A stretch of 64,000 nucleotides of DNA from Lysobacterales bacterium (GCA_020442635.1 JAGRJR010000006.1:1-64000); one strand, 5' to 3'; shown: positions 7,542 through 17,413, counted from the stretch's first letter. Program-made: numbers and translations. Notes: a model not told the origin generated them from the sequence alone.

Positions 7542-9386
7542 TTAAAAAGCTTTAATGTCACAAAAACAATGCGCCATTTCAAGTACCTGGCCAGGTTTTT
7601 GGTTGAGTAACAGGTTCAGCTCATTCTGATAAGGATGTAATAAAGACTGTATTTTAGTCAAATTATTATCGGCAAAATTCAGGTGGCTGGCGGCTTTGGC
7701 CATCATGTCAACCATCAACTGCTCGGTGAAGGTCAGGTGTTGTTCTACCCAGACCAGCTCAAAGTCATTGATATTGGCTTTAGCGGCAGCGTCATTGACG
7801 GCATCTTGCAAACCGCCCAATTGGTCAATTAAACCTAAATCGAAGGCTTGTTTGGCAGTCCATACCCGACCACGAGCAATGCGATCTACCATGTCAACGC
7901 TGAGTCCCCGGGCATCGGCCACTGAAGAAATAAACTGTTGATAGCCATATTCAATGTTACTTTGAATCAATTCAGCAAACTCAGGATCAAGTCCTTTGTC
8001 AGGGCTGAATGCGCCCACCCATTTGGTGGTGCCAATGCCATCGGTGTGAATGCCTAATTTATTGAATAATTCGGGATAGGTCATTAATAATCCGAAAATC
8101 CCAATCGAACCTGTGATGGTGGCCTCATCAGCCCAAATGGCATCGGCGGTCATTGAAATCCAGTAGCCACCTGAAGCAGCGACATTGCCCATGGAAACCA
8201 CAATAGGTTTGCCAGCCACTTTAAGGGCGTCGACTTCGCGCCGGATTTGTTCTGAAGGATAAACGCCGCCGCCCGGGCTGTTGACCCGTAAGACCACTGC
8301 CTTCACTGAAGGATCCAGTCGAGCCTGCTCCAACAAACGACTGGTCGAAGCACCGCCAATGGTTCCGGGGTTTTGTTCACCGCCAACAATACTACCTTCT
8401 GCTACAACCACAGCAACTTTGGATGCATGCATGGTAGGTTCTTCATGTAAGGACAAATAATCCTCAAATGCGATGCCGCGAAAATGGTTGTTGTCATCAT
8501 CAAAAGAAGACAGTTCAGCGATGTGCTTATGCATAAAAGGCTTTTTCATGATGCGGTCAACCAAACCACTGTCTAATGCCACATCTGCTATTGAACCATT
8601 TTTTTCTATCAATTTTTGTGCCTGTAGGTCGACCATTTGCCTGATGTCTTCAACAGCCAAGCCACGTCTTTTGGCTACACCGGCCAAATAGGTGTCCCAC
8701 AAGTCGTTCATGAAATGCAAACCAGCTTCCTTGGCCTCTTGTGACATGTCGTTACGTACATAAGGTTCGGCAGCAGATTTATATTCGCCGACTTTAAACA
8801 GATGTACATCAACGCCCAGTTTATCCAGTCCATCCTTGAAATAATTGCGGTAGGAGCCAAAACCTTGTAAAAACAAAAAGCCCTGTGGGTCCATCAGGAT
8901 TTCATCGGCCAAACTGGCCAGGTAATACTGGCCTTGTGATAAATTGGTTGCCATGGCTATGACGGGTTTGTTGCTGTTTTGTTTGAATTGATCAATGGCT
9001 CTTTCGATTTCTCTTAAATTGGCCAAGCCAGCACCCCACATATAATCAGGATTCAAAACCAATGCGACAATTTTTGGATCATTGGTTGCCAATTCAATGG
9101 CTCGCAATAGATCACGCAGTCTGGTTTCAGGGATTTCGGTGCCCTGAATGTTCTGAATGGCTCGGCTTTTGGGGTCGCCGCTGTATTGGTCAACCACAAA
9201 GCCTTTAGGTGCGATAACCAGGGCTGTTTTATCTGTCAAGGTAATGCTTTGTCCGCCAACAAACAGCCATAGGATGAACAGGAATACCAGCAGTAACAGC
9301 AGGTGTCTGGTGAAGTTAGCTACCAGAATAAATGGTTTGGTAAATAATTCGAAAAAAGTTTTTAAGGTTGATTGTTTGGTGGTCAT
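7542..9386 (-). CDS. sppA: signal peptide peptidase / protease IV, long form
   Basis: Inner-membrane serine protease that degrades cleaved signal peptides. The 614-aa protein is the double-domain (67K) type: an N-terminal membrane segment at about residues 28-44, then two S49 (Clp-like) domains. The catalytic Lys is K203 in GEYKSAAEP of the first half and the nucleophile is S405 in NVAASGGYW of the second half, the same split dyad as in E. coli SppA. Substrate-pocket motifs VNSPGG and GSIG are present. It is transcribed alone, divergent from the Asp-box protein at 9543, with 156 bp between them. Confidence 0.95.
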   Translation of the reverse strand: MTTKQSTLKTFFELFTKPFILVANFTRHLLLLLVFLFILWLFVGGQSITLTDKTALVIAPKGFVVDQYSGDPKSRAIQNIQGTEIPETRLRDLLRAIELATNDPKIVALVLNPDYMWGAGLANLREIERAIDQFKQNSNKPVIAMATNLSQGQYYLASLADEILMDPQGFLFLQGFGSYRNYFKDGLDKLGVDVHLFKVGEYKSAAEPYVRNDMSQEAKEAGLHFMNDLWDTYLAGVAKRRGLAVEDIRQMVDLQAQKLIEKNGSIADVALDSGLVDRIMKKPFMHKHIAELSSFDDDNNHFRGIAFEDYLSLHEEPTMHASKVAVVVAEGSIVGGEQNPGTIGGASTSRLLEQARLDPSVKAVVLRVNSPGGGVYPSEQIRREVDALKVAGKPIVVSMGNVAASGGYWISMTADAIWADEATITGSIGIFGLLMTYPELFNKLGIHTDGIGTTKWVGAFSPDKGLDPEFAELIQSNIEYGYQQFISSVADARGLSVDMVDRIARGRVWTAKQAFDLGLIDQLGGLQDAVNDAAAKANINDFELVWVEQHLTFTEQLMVDMMAKAASHLNFADNNLTKIQSLLHPYQNELNLLLNQKPGQVLEMAHCFCDIKAF

Positions 9387-9542
9387 GTTGTTATTCGATA
9401 ATGTTGTTCAGTCAGTTTAGCTTTGCCCTTTGGGTGAATACATCGTTCAAAAGTCATGAATTGTACGGCACCAGACAGATTAACTTGCCACTTGAAATTC
9501 AAAGGCTCATAATTATAGGCCGTTTGATTTGGAATATAAACC

Positions 9543-12500
9543 ATGACACAGTTCAAAAGTCTCACCTTTTTAGCCCTATGCTTAATTGGCACCTTTGTTT
9601 GGGCAGAAGTTCCATCCAGTTTCAAAAATCAGCAGGATGCTTGGGAAGCTCACCAAAAACTCAAACAACAAACACCCTACAAAGGCATCAGTTGGCGTAA
9701 TGTAGGCCCAGTGATTCAAGGTGGACGTGCAGTTGATGTGATCAGACCTGCAGATCAACCACATGTGGTTTATGTCGGCTATGCTTCTGGTGGCGTGTGG
9801 AAAAGTGAAAACAATGGCAACACATTCAGACCGTTAACCGATCATTTATCCAGTCAAATTGTTGGCTCCTTGGCCATTGATCCTAATGACTCAAACGTCC
9901 TGTGGCTTGGCACTGGCGAAAATAACTCGTCACGTTCTTCATATGGGGGTATGGGGGTATTTAAATCAACTGATGCGGGTGAAAGCTGGACACACATGGG
10001 TTTAGGTGATACTGACCGCATCGGTCGGATTTTGGTTGATCCAGAAAACTCTGACCATGTTTATGTGGCTGCTTTGGGTAAGCTGTATTCCAAGGGTGGT
10101 CAGCGAGGTCTGTATCGCAGTAAAGATGGCGGTCAAACTTGGGAAACCTTGATTGAAGGTAATGATTGGACTGGTTTTATCGATGTGGCCAAAGCCAAAA
10201 ATGGTGTGTTTTATGCTTCGTCATGGGACCGTTCACGCCGGGCTTGGAACTTTGTTGAGGGAGGTAATGGCAGTGCGGTTTATCGCAGTAAGGATGGTGG
10301 CAAAACCTGGCAGAAGCTGACCAATGGTCTACCGCAAGGTGAATACACAGGTCGCATAGGCCTGACCGTTTCAGCCAGCCAGCCAAACTCTCTGTATATT
10401 TCGGTCGACAACCAAACACCTTTGCCAGAAACTGAATGGGACTTAGGCGACAGTGCAGTCACTGTTAAACGTTTGCGTCATATGGATAAGGAAAGCTTCT
10501 TGTTGCAAGATGAAAAAGCCATCGAGTCATTTTTGCGAGGCAATAATTTCCCACCTGATTTGAAAGCCAAAAAAGTCATTGAACAAGTGAAAAATGATGA
10601 AATAACACCACAATCACTGGTGGATCAAATCAAGGATGGTAATGATAATTTGTTCAATGTGGACATCAAATCCTTAGAAATCTACCGTTCAGACGATGCC
10701 GGTGACAGCTTTTACCGCACCCATGAGCAAGATTTACAACAAGTGGTGTTTTCCTATGGCTATTACTTTGGGCAAGTCAAAGTTGACCCTCAGGATGTGA
10801 ACACTGTATATGCCACTGGGGTGCCTTTCATCAAGTCTACGGACGGTGGTAAAACCTGGGCCGGTGCCTGGGACTCAGGTGTTCATGCAGATATCCAAGC
10901 CATCTGGATTAACCCCGATCACAGCAATCACATCATGATAGGCAATGATGGTGGTGTTGATGAATCATTCGATGGTGGTCAAACCTGGAAAAAAGTCGAT
11001 AAACAGCCAGTTGGACAGTTTTATACCATAGCGGTCGATATGGCAGAACCTTACCATATTTATGGTGGTTTACAGGACAATGGCACGCTAAAAGGCTCGA
11101 GTGCGAATATTTTCACTAACAGCCGTTATCAGGGCAGTGATTGGGAACGTATTTTTGGTGGTGATGGCATGCACGTTAATGTGGATGATGATGATAAATT
11201 GACCTATGTGGGTTTTCAGTTTGGTAACTCTTTCCGTTTGGGTTCTGCTGCGCCAAAGAAAATCACCCCGCCCACTTATGTCGGTGAGGAGTCCTTGCGT
11301 AAAAACTGGAACACCCCGGTGATGATGTCTACTCACAACAAAGACATCCTCTATTTTGCTGGCCAAAAAGTGTATCGCAGCATGAACAAAGGTGATGACT
11401 GGACACAAATCAGCAGTGATTTGACTGAGTCTGAAAACCGTGGTGATGTGCCCTTTGCCACAGCCACCAGCCTGTCTGAATCACCGTTGAAGTTTGGCCT
11501 GTTGTGGGTTGGTACCGATGATGGTTTGGTGTGGGTGACGGAAGATGGCGGCAACCAGTGGAAAAAAGTCAGTAAACAATTACCAAAAGGTAAGTGGGTC
11601 AGTCGAATCATTGCTTCACCACATAAAGAAAAACGCGCTTGGTTGGCTTTAAACAATTATCGCAATGATGACATCCAGCCTTACCTGTACAAAACTGAAA
11701 ACCTGGGTAAAAACTGGAAAAAAATGGCCAAAGGTTTGCCCAATGAAACCATCAACGTGGTTAAAGAAGATCCCACAAATGAAAACATCGTTTATGTTGG
11801 TACTGATAAAGGTATCTATGTTTCAACCAATCAAGGTGAACAGTGGCAGATGTTAGGAGATCAACTGCCAACCGTTCCGGTACATGACTTGATTGTGCAT
11901 CCTCGTGAAAATGAACTGGTTTTAGGTACCCACGGCAGGAGCGTATTTGTGGCCGATGTGAAACCGTTACAAGCACTGACTGATGACATCAAAGAAGCCG
12001 ATTTACATGTGATGTCGGTGGAAAAATTTAAAGAAAAAGGAGGTTGGGACAGCCGACCATTTCCCTGGTCTTACACCGATGACAGCGATGATGAAATGCC
12101 TGTGTATATTTGGGCGAAACAGGGTGGTGATGCAGAAATTGAAATCCAGAATAAAGACGGTTCTGTCTATTTTAACCAGGCCATTAAGCTGACTTCTGGC
12201 CTGAACCAATGGACATGGGATTATAAAGTGGATGAAGCCAAAGCCATCACTGCCGAACAAGCGATGAATACAAAAGCTGTCGATAACACCGATGAAGTGG
12301 TCTGTGCCTGTGAAGCTGCAGATAATGCGACAGGTGATGAAAAAGTGGTTGAAGAAAATGAAAAAACCTTGAACAACGCCAAAATCCCTTATGCTGAATC
12401 CAAACGATTAGGTCACCCACCATATATTGAACCAGGTGATTATAAGCTGGTTATTAAACAAGGCGATGCATCACATGAAACCGAGTTCGTGGTTGAATAA
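9543..12500 (+). CDS. secreted Asp-box (BNR) beta-propeller protein, sortilin/VPS10-like
   Basis: A 985-aa exported protein with a Sec signal (MTQFKSLTFLALCLIGTFVWAE). It carries many Asp-box repeats along the chain (DAGESW, DGGQTW, DGGKTW several times, DGGNQW), each followed by short beta strands such as NVVYVGT, which build one or two large beta-propellers as in sortilin/VPS10 and YCF48-like proteins. The family is common in marine bacteria and is usually described as a glycosyl hydrolase-like or exo-alpha-sialidase-like protein, but no catalytic residues can be assigned, so a binding or assembly role is as likely. The last ~150 residues form a separate beta-rich tail with a CAC pair. The acyltransferase ATG follows its TAA with no gap. 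Confidence 0.85.
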   Translation: MTQFKSLTFLALCLIGTFVWAEVPSSFKNQQDAWEAHQKLKQQTPYKGISWRNVGPVIQGGRAVDVIRPADQPHVVYVGYASGGVWKSENNGNTFRPLTDHLSSQIVGSLAIDPNDSNVLWLGTGENNSSRSSYGGMGVFKSTDAGESWTHMGLGDTDRIGRILVDPENSDHVYVAALGKLYSKGGQRGLYRSKDGGQTWETLIEGNDWTGFIDVAKAKNGVFYASSWDRSRRAWNFVEGGNGSAVYRSKDGGKTWQKLTNGLPQGEYTGRIGLTVSASQPNSLYISVDNQTPLPETEWDLGDSAVTVKRLRHMDKESFLLQDEKAIESFLRGNNFPPDLKAKKVIEQVKNDEITPQSLVDQIKDGNDNLFNVDIKSLEIYRSDDAGDSFYRTHEQDLQQVVFSYGYYFGQVKVDPQDVNTVYATGVPFIKSTDGGKTWAGAWDSGVHADIQAIWINPDHSNHIMIGNDGGVDESFDGGQTWKKVDKQPVGQFYTIAVDMAEPYHIYGGLQDNGTLKGSSANIFTNSRYQGSDWERIFGGDGMHVNVDDDDKLTYVGFQFGNSFRLGSAAPKKITPPTYVGEESLRKNWNTPVMMSTHNKDILYFAGQKVYRSMNKGDDWTQISSDLTESENRGDVPFATATSLSESPLKFGLLWVGTDDGLVWVTEDGGNQWKKVSKQLPKGKWVSRIIASPHKEKRAWLALNNYRNDDIQPYLYKTENLGKNWKKMAKGLPNETINVVKEDPTNENIVYVGTDKGIYVSTNQGEQWQMLGDQLPTVPVHDLIVHPRENELVLGTHGRSVFVADVKPLQALTDDIKEADLHVMSVEKFKEKGGWDSRPFPWSYTDDSDDEMPVYIWAKQGGDAEIEIQNKDGSVYFNQAIKLTSGLNQWTWDYKVDEAKAITAEQAMNTKAVDNTDEVVCACEAADNATGDEKVVEENEKTLNNAKIPYAESKRLGHPPYIEPGDYKLVIKQGDASHETEFVVE

Positions 12501-13412
12501 ATGAGTCAAAAACAAACACCCAGGCCGGCATTTTGGACCAACTTGTCGGCCTGGTTTGTTTATGGAGTTTGTTGGTTACTGGCGCACCTGCCATATCGAT
12601 TATTGTTGGCTTTTGGGCGTGGTATAGGTTGGCTGTTCCGAATTGCTCTTAAGTCGCGCAGAAAGGTGGTAGAGAAAAATCTGCATGCTTGTTTCCCTGA
12701 CTTGGATCATCAGGCCATTAGTCAATTGCTAAAACAAAACTACCGGGAAACCGGTATGATGGTCAGCCAAACCCTGCGCACTTTTTTAAATCGCTCACCG
12801 GATATTTTTGAAGACCTGACGATTGAAGGCAAAGAATATTTACAACAATGTTTAGATAATGGTCAGGGTGTGTTGTTGGTTTCAGGCCATTTCACCTCCT
12901 TGGATGTTGGCGGACGTGCTATCTGTGAACAATTCCCCATTGCCGGCGTTTATCGTCCTCACAAAAATGCGGTTCAGGAATACGTCGTCAAAAAATCACG
13001 TCTACACTATGCCAAAGAAATGTTTTCGAGAGATGAACTCAAAAGGATCATTCGATACCTGAAAAAAGGTGGCATCGTATGGTATGCCCCTGATCAGGAT
13101 TACCGCCGTGGACAATCGATTTTTTCGAATTTTTTCGGCATTCCAGCATCAACCATCACCGCTACTCATCAACTGGCCAAAATCAGTGGTTGCAAAGTGA
13201 TTTTCTACGCCGTAAAACGCATTGACCAAGCACCTTACTATCAGCTCAGTTTGTCACAACCCCTGGCTGACTTTCCATCCAAAGACGTGCAACACGACAC
13301 CGACCGAATCAATCAGGGCATCGAAAAAATGGTCAAAGCCACACCTGACCAATACCTCTGGGTCCACAAAAGATTCAAAACCCGCCCTGATGGTGAAGGC
13401 AAGTTTTATTAA
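12501..13412 (+). CDS. LpxL/HtrB-family lysophospholipid/lipid A acyltransferase
   Basis: Transfers an acyl chain, in this family normally to lipid A, at the inner membrane. The 303-aa protein has an N-terminal hydrophobic anchor (about residues 17-33 and 41-50) and the catalytic H-x4-D at H130/D135 (SGHFTSLDVGG), followed by GVYRPHKN and an APDQDYRRG segment typical of LpxL/LpxM. Length is standard (~300 aa). Whether it adds the first or second secondary chain cannot be decided. It is joined to the preceding secreted protein without spacing, and the regulator follows 12 nt later. Confidence 0.9.
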   Translation: MSQKQTPRPAFWTNLSAWFVYGVCWLLAHLPYRLLLAFGRGIGWLFRIALKSRRKVVEKNLHACFPDLDHQAISQLLKQNYRETGMMVSQTLRTFLNRSPDIFEDLTIEGKEYLQQCLDNGQGVLLVSGHFTSLDVGGRAICEQFPIAGVYRPHKNAVQEYVVKKSRLHYAKEMFSRDELKRIIRYLKKGGIVWYAPDQDYRRGQSIFSNFFGIPASTITATHQLAKISGCKVIFYAVKRIDQAPYYQLSLSQPLADFPSKDVQHDTDRINQGIEKMVKATPDQYLWVHKRFKTRPDGEGKFY

Positions 13413-13424
13413 GTTTTTGATGCC

Positions 13425-14990
13425 ATGACTGAATACATCAAAACCGGGGATTTAAGCATCAACACCCTGACCCAAGAAGTCAGTCAGAAGGGCGAAGTTT
13501 TATCGCTGCCACATTTGTCATACCAAACCATGATGTTACTAATCAATCGCTATCCTCAAGCGGTTACTTTTGATGAATTAATGGAAGAAGTTTGGCAGGG
13601 CATGGAAGTGAATATGGAAACGGTCACGCAAAGAATTGCATTGTTGAGAAAGTCTTTGAGTCTTGAACAGAGTCAGCAGAATGCCTACATTGCCTCGGTT
13701 CGCAGTGTAGGATACCGGTGGGTACCTGAAATCAGTACAGTCAAATCAAAACCACAGCAAAACATAGGGATAAACAAAGTCATCGTGGGCTGCGTGGTTC
13801 TCTTGGTATTGGTTTGCGTGGCTTTTTTGTATCAGCATAAAACAACAGACAACAGCTTGGAGCAACCTGCTTTGATTAAGTTGGAAGCATCTTATAAAAA
13901 CCAAGCCTTTAAGTACTTACAAAAACATGATTTGAACAGCAATCAATTGGCGCTTGGCCTGTTCAGAAAAGCATTATCCAATGAGCCGAATGATACAGAA
14001 GCGATGATTGGAGTTACCATGGCCTTGTACCATCAAGTCACAAAATTCAATCAATCAGATGAGTTGTTGCAAGAGGCAGAACTTTTGGCTCAAAGAGTCA
14101 CGGAATCTGATTCAAAAAATGCCAAAGCCTGGACAGCGTTGGCTTTGGTTTATGATGCCAAAGGTGAAATCAATCTGGCTATACAGCATTTCGAAAAGGC
14201 TTTGGAACTTGATCCACAGGATCTTTCTGCCATCAGTTCTTTGGCCTATTTATATGGTTTAAAGGGTAATTTGGTAGAGGCATTGAAAATGAACATCAGC
14301 CAATTACAAACGCAATCTTTTTATGTTGACTTACAAACCGCCAGCACACTTGAGTTGTTAGGTTTTGATCGGGTGGCAGAGTTTTGGTATCGCAGGGCCG
14401 ATGAGTTAAATCCCGACAGCGTTTTTGCAACCCATCAAAGGGCCAGACACCTGATGACAATCAATCAATGGCAACAAGCCAAAGTCATTACCGAACAGGC
14501 CATAGCTCGCGGGGTGAAACGGCCAGAATTGTATGTGAACTTGGGATTGATTGAATGGATTGAAAATGGTTTTGGACCAACTGCCAGACAACATTTTTTG
14601 GAAGCAATCGAAGTAGATGAACATCACTTTGAAGCCAATATTTGGGCTTTTATCAGCCAGACCAATCCATCAACAGCAGCACAAGCTGAATTTGAACAAC
14701 AATGGTTTTCTCAATCCGTTCCCTGGCCGGATATGGGTGTTCATCAGGCCGTGTATGATGCGTATTTTGGTCAAGCTGAAAGTGCCATTAATCACATCAA
14801 AACAGCATACACAGCGGGCTATAGAAACTACCGGTGGCTGAATCTGTTACCACCCTTGGCAAACTTAAAACAAAACAGCGAATTTCAACAGTTGGTTTCT
14901 CAAATGCAAAACGACATCGGCAGACAGCGCGATACTGTATTGGATGCTGAGTGGTTGCCGACATCGTTTTTAGACCCCAAAAATTATTGA
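13425..14990 (+). CDS. membrane-anchored winged-helix regulator with TPR domain (CadC-like)
   Basis: A one-component regulator with DNA binding inside and sensing outside the membrane. Residues ~5-102 form an OmpR/PhoB-type winged helix (TFDELMEEVWQG, then VTQRIALLRKSL, ending VGYRW). A single transmembrane helix spans about 119-136. The remaining ~380 residues are helical TPR repeats, for example NAKAWTALALVYDAKGEINLAIQHFEKAL-like units around residues 230-260. Target genes are unknown. It lies directly behind the acyltransferase, and its last 7 nt overlap the 3' end of the convergent serine hydrolase. Confidence 0.87.
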   Translation: MTEYIKTGDLSINTLTQEVSQKGEVLSLPHLSYQTMMLLINRYPQAVTFDELMEEVWQGMEVNMETVTQRIALLRKSLSLEQSQQNAYIASVRSVGYRWVPEISTVKSKPQQNIGINKVIVGCVVLLVLVCVAFLYQHKTTDNSLEQPALIKLEASYKNQAFKYLQKHDLNSNQLALGLFRKALSNEPNDTEAMIGVTMALYHQVTKFNQSDELLQEAELLAQRVTESDSKNAKAWTALALVYDAKGEINLAIQHFEKALELDPQDLSAISSLAYLYGLKGNLVEALKMNISQLQTQSFYVDLQTASTLELLGFDRVAEFWYRRADELNPDSVFATHQRARHLMTINQWQQAKVITEQAIARGVKRPELYVNLGLIEWIENGFGPTARQHFLEAIEVDEHHFEANIWAFISQTNPSTAAQAEFEQQWFSQSVPWPDMGVHQAVYDAYFGQAESAINHIKTAYTAGYRNYRWLNLLPPLANLKQNSEFQQLVSQMQNDIGRQRDTVLDAEWLPTSFLDPKNY

Positions 14991-16045
14991 GCTTTTGCTG
15001 CTAACAAATGAGGCACCACATACCGGGTAAAAATTTCCTGTGATTGTTGGTGCATGTAATTGGTGTTATAGGCCATGCTGGTTATTACAGTGACTGCATT
15101 CAGTTCAGGTGTGATAAAAGCATAGTTACCGCCATTACCAGAAGCTGCATAAGACACCAGCGTTTTATCATTGACCTCATGGGTAAATATCCACCACAAA
15201 TAACCATACTCGATGTTTCTGTCTTCATCGATGACGGCTCTGGGTTTGAAAGACTCAGATACCCATTTGGAAGGTAAAATTTGTTGTTGCTTATATTGAC
15301 CTTCTGCGAGCATCATCTCACCAATTTTAATCCAATCTCTGGAGGTTAATTTGGCTCCACCACCGCCATTGGTTTGTCCTAAAGGTGATTGGCTGAACTC
15401 GGGTGGTTTGATTCCCAATGGACTAAACAGTTTGTCCTGAAGTAATTCGCTCATGGGTTGTTTACTGACTCGGCCGATCAAATCAGCCAATACTTGAACG
15501 CCACCGGTACAGTATGAAAAAGTACGACCATATTTACTGTTGGCCGGCGTTTTTTTCCAGGGTGGAATACCGCGAATCGGTAAGTCAAGAATAAACCGAC
15601 TCCAGTCTTCAATGATATACATACGTTCTTCATTACCCCTGGATGCGGAATTCCAATCGTCACATTCCAAGGGACTGCTCATGGTGAGTAAATCCTGCAG
15701 TGTGATTTTGGACTTTCTGTCATCAGGGTTTTGTAATGGAAATTTATCGCGAAAGTGGGGCAAAACCAACTCATCCACACCTTTCAGAAGTCCTTCTTTG
15801 ATGGCTAAGCCAATGGCCAATGAGGTCAAAGACTTGCTTGCAGATCGCATATCATGTTGGGTGTTTTGATTGGCTTGGTTGGCATACTGTTCATAGATGA
15901 TTTGTTGATTGTGTGAGACCACCACACTGGTCATCTTTTTGTATGTTTCGTCAGAAAGCTTGGTGGTTAATTCGTCCATTAAGACCTTGTCAGCACAGAC
16001 ACTTGTTGCGATTGAACAAACAAATAAACATTTAAAAAATTTCAT
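14984..16045 (-). CDS. secreted serine hydrolase of the class C beta-lactamase fold
   Basis: A 353-aa exported protein (signal MKFFKCLFVCSIATSVCA). It has the SxxK nucleophile motif as S68-A-S-K71 within MRSASKSLTSLAIG, a likely second motif around FSYCTGG, where the Tyr replaces the YxN position, and a C-terminal beta strand region. This is the large PF00144 family, which includes esterases, D-amino-acid peptidases and true AmpC enzymes; nothing suggests antibiotic resistance here. It is convergent with the TPR regulator and overlaps it by 7 nt. No promoter was identified in the 211 bp upstream. Confidence 0.85.
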   Translation of the reverse strand: MKFFKCLFVCSIATSVCADKVLMDELTTKLSDETYKKMTSVVVSHNQQIIYEQYANQANQNTQHDMRSASKSLTSLAIGLAIKEGLLKGVDELVLPHFRDKFPLQNPDDRKSKITLQDLLTMSSPLECDDWNSASRGNEERMYIIEDWSRFILDLPIRGIPPWKKTPANSKYGRTFSYCTGGVQVLADLIGRVSKQPMSELLQDKLFSPLGIKPPEFSQSPLGQTNGGGGAKLTSRDWIKIGEMMLAEGQYKQQQILPSKWVSESFKPRAVIDEDRNIEYGYLWWIFTHEVNDKTLVSYAASGNGGNYAFITPELNAVTVITSMAYNTNYMHQQSQEIFTRYVVPHLLAAKAQ

Positions 16046-16256
16046 GGTTCACCATTAAAGTAAAAGAGCCACCAGTGTAAAAAATCAGTCCCGGCCTTGC
16101 ATGAAGGGCCGATAAAGAAATCTAAAGAAATATAAAGGGGCAAGCTAAGTTATTGTTTTTTTTGAAAATACCAACAATTTGCTACAGACGTGTTGAGATA
16201 ACATTGGTTACAATGAATCAGAAGTTCACAAACAGGAAATAAATTTAATAGTCATC

Positions 16257-16592
16257 ATGAAACTTCCGCCCAAATTATTTCGTCAGTATTCCAAAATCAG
16301 GTTTCGGGTTTTGGGGTTGGCAACAGTGATGGACATTCCAACAGAGCAGTTCAATAAAATCATGAGCGACTTAACTCAAAGCGGTTGGACAAAAGTGTCT
16401 GAATATCAGGGCTTTGATGCCTGGATAGACTATGGCAAAGTTGAATTCAGGAAAGATGGTCAATTGATAACGGCGGAATGGGATAATTGGACTGAAGGTA
16501 GTTTTGAAGCGCCAGCGAAAGTGATCGAAGAATTGGCACAAACGTATGATTTAAAAATCACGCATGAATGGAGATGGAGTGAGTATGATTAG
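16257..16592 (+). CDS. conserved-looking small hypothetical protein
   Basis: A 111-aa soluble protein of unknown function, with no signal peptide and no membrane helix. It is rich in Trp and acidic residues toward the C-terminus (TAEWDNWTEGSF and HEWRWSEYD). The alternation of charged and hydrophobic residues looks like a genuine alpha/beta domain. The start is an ATG preceded by an A-rich stretch without a strong Shine-Dalgarno. A palindromic element begins 18 nt after its stop codon. I do not recognise a family. Confidence 0.6.
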   Translation: MKLPPKLFRQYSKIRFRVLGLATVMDIPTEQFNKIMSDLTQSGWTKVSEYQGFDAWIDYGKVEFRKDGQLITAEWDNWTEGSFEAPAKVIEELAQTYDLKITHEWRWSEYD

Positions 16593-16609
16593 AGCCAGTT
16601 TATTTACGT

Positions 16610-16711
16610 GTCATACTGGGCGGAACGCAGTGTAGTCGAAGTATCTTTCTTTCTGAGTTAATGCTCCTGCCTGAGGAGATCTTTCGACTCGCATGGCTCG
16701 CTCAAGATGAC
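16610..16711. repeat. palindromic repeat element, copy 1
   Basis: About 102 bp. The left arm GTCATACTGGGCGGAACGCA... and the right arm ending GGCTCGCTCAAGATGAC are imperfect inverted repeats of about 35 nt; inner borders are AGTATCT and AGATCTTTCGACT. A second copy lies at 17241-17337 in the same orientation with nearly identical arms and a diverged centre. No coding capacity. It resembles REP/MITE-like palindromic elements. Confidence 0.8.
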
Positions 16712-16839
16712 ATAAATATGTGAGTTCATTGACATCAGTCGATTTCACAGTCTTAAATTACAATAGGACGATGTTCCTTTGCAATCGATGAAAAGCTTTT
16801 AGAAGCCCAAAAGTCGTTTGTTATTTATTCTGATAGAGC

Positions 16840-16848
16840 TGATATAAT
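16840..16848 (+). promoter_or_regulatory. extended -10 promoter for the orphan gene at 16855
   Basis: TGA followed by TATAAT (16843-16848) makes an extended -10 element; the -35 region is poor. Transcription from it would start at about 16855, at the ATG itself, so the mRNA may be leaderless. Confidence 0.45.
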
Positions 16849-16854
16849 TTAGAA

Positions 16855-17196
16855 ATGATGAATTACAAAGCGTACTTTTATTCTACTTGTTTGAATCTAG
16901 ATGTTGCTTCAGAACATGCTGTAGAAATGAATTTAGATCAATTTTGTAAAGAGATAATTCCAAACATTAAGGATGATAGGGATTTCTGTGGTTTGATTGA
17001 TTCCTCTGATAATGCACTTCAAACCATTTATGAGGAAGAGCATGAAAAATATTGGGTTGAAGTCCCAAGGCCTGATTTGCAAGGTTCATATGGTTTACAT
17101 ATGTCAGAAGATTCAGTAATAAATTTATTCAAATCCTTAACTGGTGAAGATTTTCCTCTGCAAGGGTTTGCTCACTTTACTTTTTCTAAGTGGTAA
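16855..17196 (+). CDS. orphan small hypothetical protein between two palindromic elements
   Basis: A 113-aa acidic cytosolic protein with no recognised domain. Segments such as NLDQFCKEIIPN, YWVEVPRPD and LHMSEDSVINLFKSL suggest a mixed alpha/beta fold. It is more AT-rich in codon use than its neighbours. The gene stands alone between repeat copies at 16610-16711 and 17241-17337, an arrangement consistent with later acquisition, though no transposase or attachment site is visible. There are two consecutive start codons (16855 and 16858). Confidence 0.6.
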   Translation: MMNYKAYFYSTCLNLDVASEHAVEMNLDQFCKEIIPNIKDDRDFCGLIDSSDNALQTIYEEEHEKYWVEVPRPDLQGSYGLHMSEDSVINLFKSLTGEDFPLQGFAHFTFSKW

Positions 17197-17240
17197 CTAT
17201 TTGAAGAATGGTTGAATAATTAAAGCCCGTTGATTGACGT

Positions 17241-17337
17241 GTCATACTGAGCGGAACGCAGTGTAGTCGAAGTATCTCTCAGTTTATACTTCCAGGCTCA
17301 GGAGATCTTTCGACTCGCATGGCTCGCTCAAGATGAC
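17241..17337. repeat. palindromic repeat element, copy 2
   Basis: About 97 bp. It shares with copy 1 (16610-16711) the left arm CGGAACGCAGTGTAGTCGA and the right arm TTTCGACTCGCATGGCTCGC; only the ~25-nt centre differs. The arms are inverted repeats of each other, so the transcript would fold into one long hairpin. Confidence 0.8.
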
Positions 17338-17413
17338 TCTGGTTGATAGTCTTTGAATAGCCTGCTCTTTATATTCCCATATCTAACCCCATGATAGTGT
17401 TTTGCAATGATTG

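Noticed and set aside
14984..16045. Antibiotic-resistance beta-lactamase
   Set aside because: It has the fold and SxxK motif, but the YxN and KTG motifs are not typical of AmpC, so it is called a general serine hydrolase.
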